Counted from the stretch's first letter, positions 27,701-35,072 are shown. The stretch: 37,474 bases of DNA from CALGFH01 sp045807325 (GCA_045807325.1 JBJMHP010000256.1:1-37474), one strand, 5' to 3'. The notes: generated by a model not told the origin, from the sequence alone. Numbers and translations: made by a program.

Positions 27701-27892
27701 CAGGGACTCGACGTCGACCGCGGACAGCCCCAGGCACAGGGTCTGCACCTCCACCCGCGGCGGCGCGAACTCGGGGAAGACGTCGACCGGCGTGCCGCGG
27801 AGCTGGGTCACGCCGAAGGCCATCATCATCGCGGCCCCGACGACCACGAGGTACCGGAGCCTCAGGCTGGTCCCGACGAGCCACCGCAGCAT
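24740..27892 (-). CDS. RND-family efflux permease (first paralog)
   Basis: This 1050-residue RND permease has the standard layout: TM1 (about 12-31), a large extracytoplasmic loop (to about 335), TM2-TM6, TM7 near 540, a second large loop (about 560-865) and TM8-TM12. The TM4 proton-relay pair is present in GELVDDAIIDIEN near residue 420; TM10 reads GIAARNGILMINH, with Arg where AcrB has Lys. The sequence is closest in feel to CusA/CzcA-type heavy-metal and HAE pumps; the substrate is not readable. It is the third gene of a minus-strand operon, 12 bases after the lipoprotein gene, with AGAGGA before its ATG. No outer-membrane channel or full adaptor gene is present. RND pumps of this tripartite kind are unusual in actinobacteria. 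Confidence 0.92.
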   Translation of the reverse strand: MLRWLVGTSLRLRYLVVVGAAMMMAFGVTQLRGTPVDVFPEFAPPRVEVQTLCLGLSAVDVESLVTVPIEQALNGIEGLDVMRSRSVSDLSTIQVLFKQGTDLMDARLRVQERIRMATPLLPAWASVPYIIQPLSSTSRVMKIGMSTRDRSTQSLIDMSLNAYWTVRPRLMRVPGVANVAIWGDRWSVLQVQADPDKMLERGVSLNRVMDATADALDVGMLRFSSGREIGKGGFIDTPNQRLGIRHILPLMSPRELAHLPIEVPKGGRPVAIGDVATVVRGNQPHLNGDAVINDGVGLMLIVEKLPWGNTLEVTRGVEAALAEMRPGLTGIDVDTSIFRPATFIQSAINNLGRAMLVGFLLVVLILNFFILEWRVAFISAVTIPLSLVAAGTVLSLAGVTINTMILAGLVIALGELVDDAIIDIENIVRRIRQHRLEGSGRSTAGIILDASLEVRGPVVHATLISVVSTLPIFLLGGLTGSFFRPLALAYGLAILASLAVALTVTPALALLLLGRVPLERRQSPVVRGLQRHYTSLLARIVPRPRLAYATAALVMLAGLSVLPLLGQDLFPAFKERDFLMHWISRPGTSRAETVRITTRASKELRAIPGVRNFGAHIGQGTLADEPVGVNFAENWISIDPKVDYDKTVAAIQKVVDGYPGLQRDVQTYLRERTKETLSGSSEAIVVRISGDDLGVLRQKAEEVQRILSEIDGTVEEHVELQTDVPAIEVQVDLAKASSYGIKPGDVRRAAAVFMASEEMGDIWRGGKNTEVHVWSIPRTRNSINSVRELLLDAPDGRRVRLAELARVRMRPTPNAVIRENGSRRIDVGANVAGRDLGSVAREVERRVGQVDFPHGYHAEVLGEYQERQAAQHRLLVFALAALAGILLLLQTAFRSWRLAWLAILTLPMALAGGILATAATGRMVTLGSLVGLLTVLGIAARNGILMINHFQHLERYEGERFGPGLVLRGARERLSPILMTSLATGLALVPLVIAGTIPGNEIEHPMAVVILGGLVASTLLNLFVVPSLYLRFGGRRRRRRVTRPGGVPAQ

Positions 27893-27904
27893 GGCCGAGG
27901 TCCT

Positions 27905-28372
27905 CTACTCGGAGGTCCCGACGCCGACCTCGATGCCGTACAGCTCGGCGACGCCCACCGTCACGATCGCCGTCCCGGGCGGCGGCCCCTTGGACAGGAC
28001 CGCCTGGTTCCCGTCCACGTAGTCGACGACGACGGGGTGACGGACGTAGACCAGCGGCTCGGGCACGGTGTAGACCCAGGCGGCGCCGTTCACGTCGTAG
28101 AGGACCGCCTGGTACGGGACGACCGCCCGGTCCACCTTCTTCCGGCCCGCCGAGGCGACCTTCGCCTTGGCCACCACGGTGGTCCGGATGGCGAGACGGT
28201 CGGCCGCCGCCTGGGCCAGGGTCACGCGCTTGAGGCTGGTGTCGCCGATACTCTCGACCTTGGCCGGGTCGACGGCGCTGTCCGCGGACTTGCTCGAGGC
28301 CACGCCACACCCGGCCAGGCACAGGCATGCGGTGAGCTGGATCGCCACCATCCATCGACCATGCCGCCGCAT
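27905..28372 (-). CDS. Lipoprotein resembling a minimal RND adaptor (membrane-proximal domain only)
   Basis: The 155-residue protein has a signal peptide ending in the lipobox LAGC (Cys22) and should be a surface lipoprotein. Its C-terminal half (VVPYQAVLYDVNGAAWVYTV, then PLVYVRHPVVVDYV, ending GTAIVTVGVAELYGIEVGV) follows the pattern of the membrane-proximal domain at the end of RND/MacA-type membrane-fusion proteins. The preceding part (residues 45-85) is a short strand region. The alpha-hairpin and lipoyl domains of a normal 350-450-residue adaptor are absent. AGGAGGTGA before the ATG gives a strong ribosome binding site. It sits between two RND permease genes (41 and 12 bases apart), so it probably works with them. 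The homology is by pattern, not by alignment. Confidence 0.72.
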   Translation of the reverse strand: MRRHGRWMVAIQLTACLCLAGCGVASSKSADSAVDPAKVESIGDTSLKRVTLAQAAADRLAIRTTVVAKAKVASAGRKKVDRAVVPYQAVLYDVNGAAWVYTVPEPLVYVRHPVVVDYVDGNQAVLSKGPPPGTAIVTVGVAELYGIEVGVGTSE

Positions 28373-28413
28373 CTGGTCACCTCCTGTCCTGCTTGCCGGG
28401 TTGATGGGTCGGG

Positions 28414-31400
28414 TCACTGGGCCGGGATCCTGGCCGGCGGGGCGTGTCGCGACCCCGAAGGAGCGCGCTCCCGGCGGCCGCCGAACCGCAGGTAGAGGAT
28501 GGGAAGGACGAACAGGTTGACCAGCATGGTGGTGGCCAGGCCGCCCAGGATGACCATGGCCAGCGGCCGGGCGATCTCGAGGCCGGCGCTGCCTCCCAGG
28601 ACGAGCAGCGGTCCCAGGGCCAGGGCCGTCGCCAGGGCCGCGGTGACGGTTGGCCCGAACCGCTGCCGGGCGCCGAGGACGACGACGGCGGCGTCGACCC
28701 CGCCCTCGAGCTCCAGGTCCCGGTAGTGGCGGAGCTGGAGGATGCCGCCGCGGACGGCGAGCGCGAGCACGGCGAGCAACCCCATGAGCGCGACGGTGGA
28801 CATGGCGTCGCCGGCCAGGGCGGCCGCCAGCACCCCTCCGGCCATGGCCACGGGCAGCAGGACGAACAGCAGCGACGCCAGCCGCCAGCTGGCGAAGCAT
28901 GCCTGGAGGAGGAAGAAGGTGGCGATCGCGGCGGCCAGGAACCAGCTCAGCGTGCGGCGCCGGTCGCGCTGCTGCTGGGCGAAGTCGCCGAGGATCTCAC
29001 TGTGGTGCTCCAGGGGGAAGGTGACCTGCCTGAGGAGACCCTGGACCTCCCGTGTCACCGAGCCGAGGCTGCGCCCGCGCACGTCGGCGACGACGTCGAC
29101 GTACCGGGAGACGGCGTCGTGCTTGATGTCCATGGGGTTGGGCCGGATGCGCACGTCGGCGACGTCGTCCAGGCGGACCTGCCTGCCGCTGGGGGTGTCG
29201 ATCAGGAGCTGGTGGATGTCGGTCAGGCTGTCGCGCTTGGCGGGCACGCCCCAGACCACGACGTCGAACACCTTCTGCTGCTCGAACAGGGTGCCGGCGA
29301 TGGTGCCGGAGAGGACGTGGGCGGCCGCCCGCCGGATGTCGCCGGGCTTGATCCCGTGGCTGGCCGCCTTGGTGACGGCCACCTCGACCTCCACGGCCGG
29401 CTCCTGGGCGGGCAGCTTCACGCTCGGCCCGCTGACGCCGTCGACGCCCGCGATGAGCTGGGCGATCTCCTGAGCCTTGGCGCCGAGGACGCGGTAGTCG
29501 TTGCCGTAGACGCGCACCACCAGCGGCGCCTGGGTGCCGGTGGCCGCCACCTGCCGGAGCCGCTGGTCCTGGTAGGTCAGCACCTCGGGGTGGAGTCCCG
29601 GGTAGGCGCCGGCCACCCTGGCGACGGCGGTGGCCGTGGCGTCGTGGTCGGCCCGGGGATCGATGCTGACCCAGAAGTCGCCTTCGCTCACGCCCACCAC
29701 CATGTCCGAGGTGGAGGCCCGCCCCACGTGGACGCCGACGTCACGGACCCCGGGGATGGTCCGCAGCTCCCGGGTGGCCCGGGCCGTGATCCGGTTCATC
29801 TCGGTGAGCGACGTGCCGGGCGCGGCCTGCCAGTGGATCAGCAGGTCCCTGTCCTGGAGCGTCGGGACCAGCGGTCGCCCGCCGAGCAGCGGCAGCACGG
29901 CGACGGCGGCCACCAGCAGGAGCGCGACGGCGGCGTACAGCGGGGCCGGACGGTGGAAGAGGCGGGCCAGCAGCGCCGTGTAGCGGGCCTCCAGCCAACG
30001 CAGGGGCGTCGACTTGAGGCGGCCGGGCGCGGCCCCGGAGGACAGGGCCAGGGAGAGGGCCGGGGTGACGGTGAGCGCGACCAGCATCGAGGCGAGGATG
30101 GCCAGGGCGTAGCTGAGGGCCAGCGGCCTGAGGAACGAGCCGGTCACCTGGCCGACGACCAGGACCGGCAGCACCGACAGGACGGCGATCACCGTCGCGA
30201 CCATCAGGGGCCCGCGCAGGGCCACGGCGCTGGCCAGGATGGCCGCGGACGCCGGCTCTCTCTGCCCGTCCGGCCCGTCCCGTCGGAGTCGCCGCCTGAT
30301 GCCGTCGGCGTCGATGACGGCGTCGTCGATGACGATGGCGAGGGCCATGACCAGGCCGGCCACGATGATCAGGTTGAGGCTGACCCCGAGCAGGGAGAGC
30401 ACGAGCACGGCGACGGCCAGGGACGACAGGATGGCCGCGGCGCAGAGCAGCGCCGCCCTCCAGCCGACGAGCACGGCCCCGAGCACCAGCGCCAGCAGCA
30501 GCAGCCCCAGGGCCAGCCGCTTGCTGAGGTTGCCGAGGGCGGTCTCGATGAAGGTGGCGGGCCGGAAGACGGTGGTGTCGATGTCGACGCCGGCCAGGCC
30601 GGGCCGCATCGCGTCGAGCGTCCCCTCGATCTCGTGGGTCACGTCGACCACGCTGGTACCGGGGAACCGCTCGACCACCAGCATCAGGCCGGGGGCGCCC
30701 TCGTCCATGGCGTCGCCCACGAGGGGCTGGTGGTCCTCGACGACCTGGGCCACGTCCCCGAGGCGCAACGGTCGCCGCAGGTCGCCCTCCACGGCCACCT
30801 GGGCGAGGTCCTTGGCGGTCTTGACCGGCGAGGTGTGCTGGATCTCGATCCGCTGGTTGGCGGTGTCGACGAACCCGCCGGTCCCGGGGGTCGACGCCTC
30901 CAGGAAGGTCAACCGGGACGCCCAGAGAGCGTTTCCGGTGGTGGCGATGATCTGGTCCAGCGTGACGCCGTGGCGTTGCAGCCGCTGCGGGTCGACCCGC
31001 ACCTGCAGCTGCCGGTCCCGCAGCCCCCAGATGGACACGTTGGCCACACCGGGCACGGCCAGCAGTCGAGGCCTGATGGTCCAGTGGGCCAGGACCGACA
31101 GGTCGATCAGGGACAGCTCTCTCGAGGAGATCCCGATCATCATGAGCCGGCTGGTGGACGACACATGCTGGATCACGAACGGCGGTTTGGACACCTCGGG
31201 AAGCGCCGGCGTCATCGTGAGGCGCTCCTGGACCACCTGCCTCGCCCGCATCGGATCGGTCCCGGGCTCGAAGATCATCTCCACCGACGACAGCCCGGGG
31301 ATCGAGTCGGAGCGGATCTTGTCGAGCCACGGCATCCCGTTGAAGAACTCCTGCTCCATCGGGTTGGTGATCAGGTTCTCGACCTCTTCGGCGGACAGCC

Positions 31401-31563
31401 CGATGGCTTCGGTCTGGACCTCCACCCGGGTCGGCATGAACTCGGGCAGGGCCTCCACCGGGAAGCTGCCGAGCCGGACGATGCCGACGGCGATCAAGGC
31501 GACGGCGACGGCGGTCAACGGGAGCCGAGACCGCAGGCTCGTCCCGACGATCCACCGGATCAT
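28414..31563 (-). CDS. RND-family efflux permease (second paralog, first gene of the operon)
   Basis: This 1049-residue RND permease is a paralog of the one downstream and has the same 12-helix, two-loop layout; shared stretches include LPEFMPTRVEVQT near residue 40 and VDIDTTVFRPATFI near 325. TM4 keeps the Asp pair (AIVIDDAVIDADG, near residue 414) but has lost the Glu-Asn that follows it in its paralog; TM10 reads AVRGGILQLRH, without the usual Asn. Both pumps therefore keep the core proton relay, but this one has drifted more. Adjacent RND paralogs can form mixed trimers, as MdtB and MdtC do; that is an inference here. The ATG lacks a clear Shine-Dalgarno sequence. The gene is divergent from the sensor kinase across 210 bases, which probably holds both promoters. 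Confidence 0.92.
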   Translation of the reverse strand: MIRWIVGTSLRSRLPLTAVAVALIAVGIVRLGSFPVEALPEFMPTRVEVQTEAIGLSAEEVENLITNPMEQEFFNGMPWLDKIRSDSIPGLSSVEMIFEPGTDPMRARQVVQERLTMTPALPEVSKPPFVIQHVSSTSRLMMIGISSRELSLIDLSVLAHWTIRPRLLAVPGVANVSIWGLRDRQLQVRVDPQRLQRHGVTLDQIIATTGNALWASRLTFLEASTPGTGGFVDTANQRIEIQHTSPVKTAKDLAQVAVEGDLRRPLRLGDVAQVVEDHQPLVGDAMDEGAPGLMLVVERFPGTSVVDVTHEIEGTLDAMRPGLAGVDIDTTVFRPATFIETALGNLSKRLALGLLLLALVLGAVLVGWRAALLCAAAILSSLAVAVLVLSLLGVSLNLIIVAGLVMALAIVIDDAVIDADGIRRRLRRDGPDGQREPASAAILASAVALRGPLMVATVIAVLSVLPVLVVGQVTGSFLRPLALSYALAILASMLVALTVTPALSLALSSGAAPGRLKSTPLRWLEARYTALLARLFHRPAPLYAAVALLLVAAVAVLPLLGGRPLVPTLQDRDLLIHWQAAPGTSLTEMNRITARATRELRTIPGVRDVGVHVGRASTSDMVVGVSEGDFWVSIDPRADHDATATAVARVAGAYPGLHPEVLTYQDQRLRQVAATGTQAPLVVRVYGNDYRVLGAKAQEIAQLIAGVDGVSGPSVKLPAQEPAVEVEVAVTKAASHGIKPGDIRRAAAHVLSGTIAGTLFEQQKVFDVVVWGVPAKRDSLTDIHQLLIDTPSGRQVRLDDVADVRIRPNPMDIKHDAVSRYVDVVADVRGRSLGSVTREVQGLLRQVTFPLEHHSEILGDFAQQQRDRRRTLSWFLAAAIATFFLLQACFASWRLASLLFVLLPVAMAGGVLAAALAGDAMSTVALMGLLAVLALAVRGGILQLRHYRDLELEGGVDAAVVVLGARQRFGPTVTAALATALALGPLLVLGGSAGLEIARPLAMVILGGLATTMLVNLFVLPILYLRFGGRRERAPSGSRHAPPARIPAQ

Positions 31564-31637
31564 GGCTCAAGCCCGGACGCCATCACCGGCACGCCCCCCT
31601 CGATGACACCTATGAGGCCTGCGACACGCTGGCTACG

Positions 31638-31645
31638 CTACGTAG
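31638..31645. promoter_or_regulatory. CTACGTAG palindrome in the RND / two-component divergent promoter region
   Basis: The 210-base gap 31564-31773 between the RND operon and the sensor-kinase gene contains the perfect palindrome CTACGTAG, 75 bases before the RND start, with an overlapping CTACG just before it. It could be a site for the neighbouring NarL-type regulator, but nothing else supports this. No convincing -35/-10 pair was seen for either gene in this gap. Confidence 0.25.
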
Positions 31646-31773
31646 GACGGCGGGGTTTGTCTTCATCCGCCGGGTAGTGACCTGGGCCCTACTCTGGGCG
31701 GAGTGGGGAGTACCCGAGGAGGATGCGCACCCGATGGTGACTTAGCCATCTTGTCCTAGTAAGCTCAAACGTC

Positions 31774-32799
31774 GTGAGCGCGGCGCGAGCACTCCGTGGT
31801 TGGGCCCCTTGGACGAGCCCGATGCTTGTCGAGGGCCTGCTGTGGTTGCCCGTGCTCGGCGTCGCCCTGCTCTACGGGGCCCTCGGCTCGTCACCGGGAC
31901 CGCTCCCCCTCGCCCTGCTCGTCGCGCTGTCCGCCGTGGCGACCTGGTGCCCGCCGCCGGTCTCGGCGAGCGCGACCGGCGTGATCATGGCCGCGGCGGC
32001 GGCCGTCGTCACCGGGCACGGTCGGCTGGCTCCCGACCAGGTCCTGGCCTTCCTCTCGTCGCTGGTCGCGGCCTGGTTGCTGGGCTACGGTGTGCGGCTC
32101 AACCGGGCCCGCTGGTCCTCGCTGGGGGAGCAGGCGGCCCGGCTGGCACAGGAGCAGGCCGAGCAGACCCGGCTGGCGGTGGAGCAGGAGCAGCTGCGCC
32201 TGGCCCGCGAGCTGCATGACATCATCGGCCACACCCTCAGCGTGATCGTCGCCCAGGCGGCGGCCACACAACGCGTGATCGACGCCGAGTCCGAGCTGGC
32301 CCGGCAGGCGCTCGGCTCGATCGAGACCACGGGGCGTCGGGGCCTGGTCGAGCTGCGCGGGCTGCTGGGGGTCATGGACCGCGACCCGGACAAGGCCGGG
32401 GCGGCGACACGGCCCGGACTGGAGCGGCTGCCCGCCCTCGTGGCGCGGCTCGGCTCGGCCGGGTTGCCGGTGGAGCTGGTGGTCAGCGGCCAGGCGCGGC
32501 CGCTTCCGGCCGAGGTCGAGTCGAGTGCCTACCGCATCGTGCAGGAGGCGCTGACCAACGCCCTCAGGCATGCCGGCCCGACGCGGGCCACCGTGGTGCT
32601 GGGCTATCGGCCGGGGGCGCTGGAGCTCCGGGTGCGGGACGAGGGACGAGGCAGTCCCCACGGCGTGGCCGCCGGGCAGGGGATCGTCGGCATGCGACAC
32701 CGCGCCGCCCTGCTGGGTGGGGAGGTGACCGCTGGACCCGGGCCCGACGGCGGCTTCCAGGTCACGGCGACGCTCCCCGTGGACGGTGATCGTCAGTGA
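31774..32799 (+). CDS. Sensor histidine kinase, NarL/DesK-type (HisKA_3)
   Basis: The 341-residue protein has an N-terminal membrane domain with about four hydrophobic segments (residues 15-110) and almost no extracytoplasmic sensor loop, a coiled linker (115-140), a HisKA_3 dimerisation domain with the phospho-His in ELHDIIGHTLSVIVAQ (near 148) and a HATPase domain (residues 230-335, with EALTNALRHAG as the N-box and GQGIVGMRHRAALLGG as the G-box). With no large sensor domain it probably senses changes within the membrane. Its TGA overlaps the response-regulator GTG (GTGA at 32796-32799). The start is a GTG at 31774 without a clear Shine-Dalgarno sequence. Divergence from the RND operon suggests that it controls it. 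Confidence 0.9.
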   Translation: MSAARALRGWAPWTSPMLVEGLLWLPVLGVALLYGALGSSPGPLPLALLVALSAVATWCPPPVSASATGVIMAAAAAVVTGHGRLAPDQVLAFLSSLVAAWLLGYGVRLNRARWSSLGEQAARLAQEQAEQTRLAVEQEQLRLARELHDIIGHTLSVIVAQAAATQRVIDAESELARQALGSIETTGRRGLVELRGLLGVMDRDPDKAGAATRPGLERLPALVARLGSAGLPVELVVSGQARPLPAEVESSAYRIVQEALTNALRHAGPTRATVVLGYRPGALELRVRDEGRGSPHGVAAGQGIVGMRHRAALLGGEVTAGPGPDGGFQVTATLPVDGDRQ

Positions 32800-33467
32800 C
32801 CATCGAGGTGCTCATCGCCGACGACCATCCCCTGATGCGCGCCGCCATGCGCATGACCTTGACCTCCGAGCCCGATCTCAAGGTGGTCGGCGAGGCGGCC
32901 GACGGCCTCCAGGCCGTCCGGCTGGCCCAACGTCTGCGGCCGCACGTGGTGGTCATGGACATCCGCATGCCCACCCTGGACGGGGTGGCGGCGACCGGGT
33001 GCCTGACCGACCCGGAGCAGGGCCGGCCGGTCAAGGTGCTGGTCATGACCAGCTTCCATCTCGACGAGTACGTCGTGGAGGCGCTGCGAGCCGGTGCCAG
33101 CGGCTTCCTCCTCAAGGACGTCACCGCCGAGGAGCTGGTCCACGCCGTACGGGTGGTCGCGGCGGACAACGCGCTGCTCGCCCCGAGCGTCACCAGGCGG
33201 CTGCTGGACCAGTATGCCCGCCGGCTGCCGCCGGCCGCCCCCCAGGGGCTGGAGCTGCTCCGCAACCCGACCGAGCGCGAGCTCGCCGTGCTGAAGCTGG
33301 TCGCCCGAGGCCACTCCAACGCTGAGATCGGTCGGGTGCTCCAGCTGGCCGAGACGACCGTCAAGACACACGTGGGTCACCTCCTGGCCAAGCTGGGTGT
33401 GACCGATCGCGTGCAACTCGTCGTCCTGGCCTACGAGAGCGGCCTGGTGCAGCCGGGAGCGATCTGA
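32796..33467 (+). CDS. Response regulator, NarL/LuxR family
   Basis: The 223-residue protein has a receiver domain (residues 3-120) with the phospho-acceptor Asp near 55 in VVVMDIRMP, the acidic pair ADDHP near 9 and the conserved KD lysine in LLKDV near 105. A LuxR-type helix-turn-helix follows at about 158-204 (TERELAVLKLVARGHSNAEIG and ETTVKTHVGHLLAKLG). It is translationally coupled to the kinase. Its targets are probably the neighbouring RND operon and perhaps the PepSY-like gene. It is convergent with the PepSY-like gene, whose stop is 20 bases away. Confidence 0.95.
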   Translation: MTIEVLIADDHPLMRAAMRMTLTSEPDLKVVGEAADGLQAVRLAQRLRPHVVVMDIRMPTLDGVAATGCLTDPEQGRPVKVLVMTSFHLDEYVVEALRAGASGFLLKDVTAEELVHAVRVVAADNALLAPSVTRRLLDQYARRLPPAAPQGLELLRNPTERELAVLKLVARGHSNAEIGRVLQLAETTVKTHVGHLLAKLGVTDRVQLVVLAYESGLVQPGAI

Positions 33468-33471
33468 TCCG

Positions 33472-33486
33472 GCGGCACCGGGCCGC
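33472..33486. terminator. Small hairpin between convergent response regulator and PepSY genes
   Basis: GCGGC (33472-33476) pairs with GCCGC (33482-33486) around five bases in the 20-base gap between two convergent stop codons. There is no T-run on either strand. It may act as a weak two-way terminator. Confidence 0.4.
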
Positions 33487-33487
33487 G

Positions 33488-33862
33488 CTAGCGGACGACC
33501 TTGATCACGTTGAAGCTGCCGTCAAGGACCACGTCCACGACGGACCCGTCCGGCCGGATGAGCTCGACCTCGTAGCCGCTGCCGCTGTCGGTGCGCTCGA
33601 TCTCGTTCACGCGCGCGCCGGGCACGGCGGCCTTGGCGGCCGCGCCAGCCCGCTCGGCGGGCGTGCCGTGCAGCTGCACGCCGTCGTCCTTGCCCTTGTC
33701 GGGCGCGCTCTCACCACCGGTCTGCTTCTTCGCCGCCTGGGCGGCGGCAGCGGGGACAGCCGCGTTGGAGACGGCGGGCGTGGGGGTGCCGAGGTTCCTG
33801 GCGCCGACGATCAACACGAGTGCGCCGATCGCGGCGAGAACGAGCTTCATGCCTGGTCGCAT
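33488..33862 (-). CDS. Secreted PepSY-like protein
   Basis: The 124-residue protein has an N-terminal signal or anchor segment (residues 5-22, MKLVLAAIGALVLIVGA), an Ala/Lys/Asp-rich linker (30-70) and a C-terminal PepSY-type domain (about 72-124: AAKAAVPGARVNEIERTD, then YEVELIRPDGSVVDVVLD). PepSY domains inhibit or modulate extracytoplasmic peptidases and other envelope proteins. The start is the ATG at 33862, fixed by AGGAGGTAA; upstream in-frame codons lie in the promoter. The promoter region holds a TTGACA and a LexA-like palindrome, suggesting induction by DNA damage. It is next to, and convergent with, the two-component genes. Confidence 0.82.
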   Translation of the reverse strand: MRPGMKLVLAAIGALVLIVGARNLGTPTPAVSNAAVPAAAAQAAKKQTGGESAPDKGKDDGVQLHGTPAERAGAAAKAAVPGARVNEIERTDSGSGYEVELIRPDGSVVDVVLDGSFNVIKVVR

Positions 33863-33917
33863 GGTGTTACCTCCTGGGAGCTCCCGGGGCACTTGATCCG
33901 ATGGCGCCGATCCTATG

Positions 33918-33931
33918 CGAACATATGTTCG
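33918..33931. promoter_or_regulatory. LexA-like operator (CGAAC-N4-GTTCG) before the PepSY gene
   Basis: The 14-base perfect palindrome CGAACATATGTTCG matches the Gram-positive and actinobacterial SOS box (CGAAC-N4-GTTCG). It lies 56 bases upstream of the PepSY-like ATG, downstream of a consensus -35 TTGACA on the minus strand, exactly where a repressor would block transcription. Only the target sequence is seen; no lexA gene is in this window. Confidence 0.7.
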
Positions 33932-33937
33932 AATCGC

Positions 33938-33943
33938 TGTCAA
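33938..33943 (-). promoter_or_regulatory. -35 element TTGACA of the PepSY-gene promoter
   Basis: On the minus strand TTGACA is a perfect -35. TCGCAT follows at 17 bases and TAGGAT at 22 bases (33910-33915), so the -10 is uncertain. The LexA-like palindrome lies between them. Confidence 0.5.
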
Positions 33944-33986
33944 GCGCTCGTCCGGCGGAGGAGAGCGGGAGGCGAGTGGATCCGGT

Positions 33987-35072
33987 TCAGCGGGTTGCCG
34001 GGGTTGCCGCGCGCAGCTGCTCGGCCGCCTGCTCGGGGGCGACGTCGTTGATGAACACCCCGGCCCCGGACTCGCTGGAGGCCAGGTACTTGAGCTTGGT
34101 CGCCGACCGGCGGATCGAGAACGCCTCCAGGTGCACGTGGGCCAGGTCGCGGTCGCGGCGCACCGGCGCCTGGTGGCAGACCAGCATGTAGGGCAGCGGC
34201 TGGTCGAACAGCGCGTCGAAGCGGCCGAGGACGTCCTTGAGGAGGACGGCCAGGCCGTCGCGCTCCTCGTCGTCCAGGGCCGGCAGGTCGGGCAGGTGGC
34301 CGGTCGGGTATAGGTGGACCTCGAAGGGCCAGCGGGCGGCGAACGGCACGAAGGCCAGCCAGCCCGGGGCGGACGCCACCAGCCGCTCCCCCTCGGCCTC
34401 GGCGGCCACGATCGAGCAGCTCCGGCAGCCGCCGGTGGCCTCCCGGTGGGCCCGGGCCACGTCCAGCTGGCGGGCCGTGCGCGGGGCCACGAACGGGTAG
34501 GCGTAGATCTGGCCGTGGGGGTGGTGCAGGGTGACCCCGATCTCCTCGCCCCGGTTCTCGAAGGGGAACACCTGCTCCACGCCCTCCAGGGCCCCCAGCT
34601 CCAGCGTCCGGTCGGCCCAGACCTCGACGACGGTGCGGACCCGGCCGACCGGCAGCCGGGCCAGGGCCCCGCCGTGGTCGGAGGTGAAGCAGACGACCTC
34701 GCAGCGGCCGACCCCGGGCCGGCGGGCGAACGGCCCGGCGTCCGGGACCGGGCCGGGGTCGGAGGCCAGCGACGGGAAGCGGTTCTCGAACACCACCACG
34801 TCGTAGTCGGCGGCCGGGATCTCGGTCGCCCGGCCGTCGCGGGACGGGCACAGCGGGCACTGGTCGGCCGGGGGCAGGTGGGTGCGGCCCTGGCGGTGGG
34901 AGGCGACGATCACCCACTCCTGGGTCAGCGGGTCGCAGCGGATCTGGCTGGAGGTGACGGCCGGGGACAGGTCGCGGGTGTCCGGGGCGTGGCGGTCGAT
35001 CCCCTCACGCTCGTCGAAGTAGAGCAGCTCGCGCCCGTCGGCCAGCCGGATGGAGGTCTTGACCAGCTTCAT
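33987..35072 (-). CDS. galT: Galactose-1-phosphate uridylyltransferase
   Basis: The 361-residue HIT-superfamily enzyme exchanges UMP between UDP-glucose and galactose-1-phosphate in the Leloir pathway. CPLCPSRDG near residue 73 is the first zinc-type motif, LHHPHGQIYAYP near 180 is the active site with the nucleophile His of HPH, and AHVHLEAFSI near 315 is the second His motif. Length is normal. The ATG at 35072 has no Shine-Dalgarno sequence of its own but overlaps the stop of a 15-residue leader ORF (ATGA), so it is probably coupled. galK lies about 9.4 kb downstream on the same strand, separated by unrelated genes. Confidence 0.94.
   Translation of the reverse strand: MKLVKTSIRLADGRELLYFDEREGIDRHAPDTRDLSPAVTSSQIRCDPLTQEWVIVASHRQGRTHLPPADQCPLCPSRDGRATEIPAADYDVVVFENRFPSLASDPGPVPDAGPFARRPGVGRCEVVCFTSDHGGALARLPVGRVRTVVEVWADRTLELGALEGVEQVFPFENRGEEIGVTLHHPHGQIYAYPFVAPRTARQLDVARAHREATGGCRSCSIVAAEAEGERLVASAPGWLAFVPFAARWPFEVHLYPTGHLPDLPALDDEERDGLAVLLKDVLGRFDALFDQPLPYMLVCHQAPVRRDRDLAHVHLEAFSIRRSATKLKYLASSESGAGVFINDVAPEQAAEQLRAATPATR

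Noticed and set aside
28444..31677. A 1077-codon open frame on the plus strand across the second RND gene
   Set aside because: It is antisense to an RND permease whose domains are clear; the composition is that of a shadow frame.
33488..33943. A longer PepSY protein starting at 33943
   Set aside because: The extra codons cover the -35 element and LexA-like palindrome, and the strong AGGAGG before 33862 fixes the start there.
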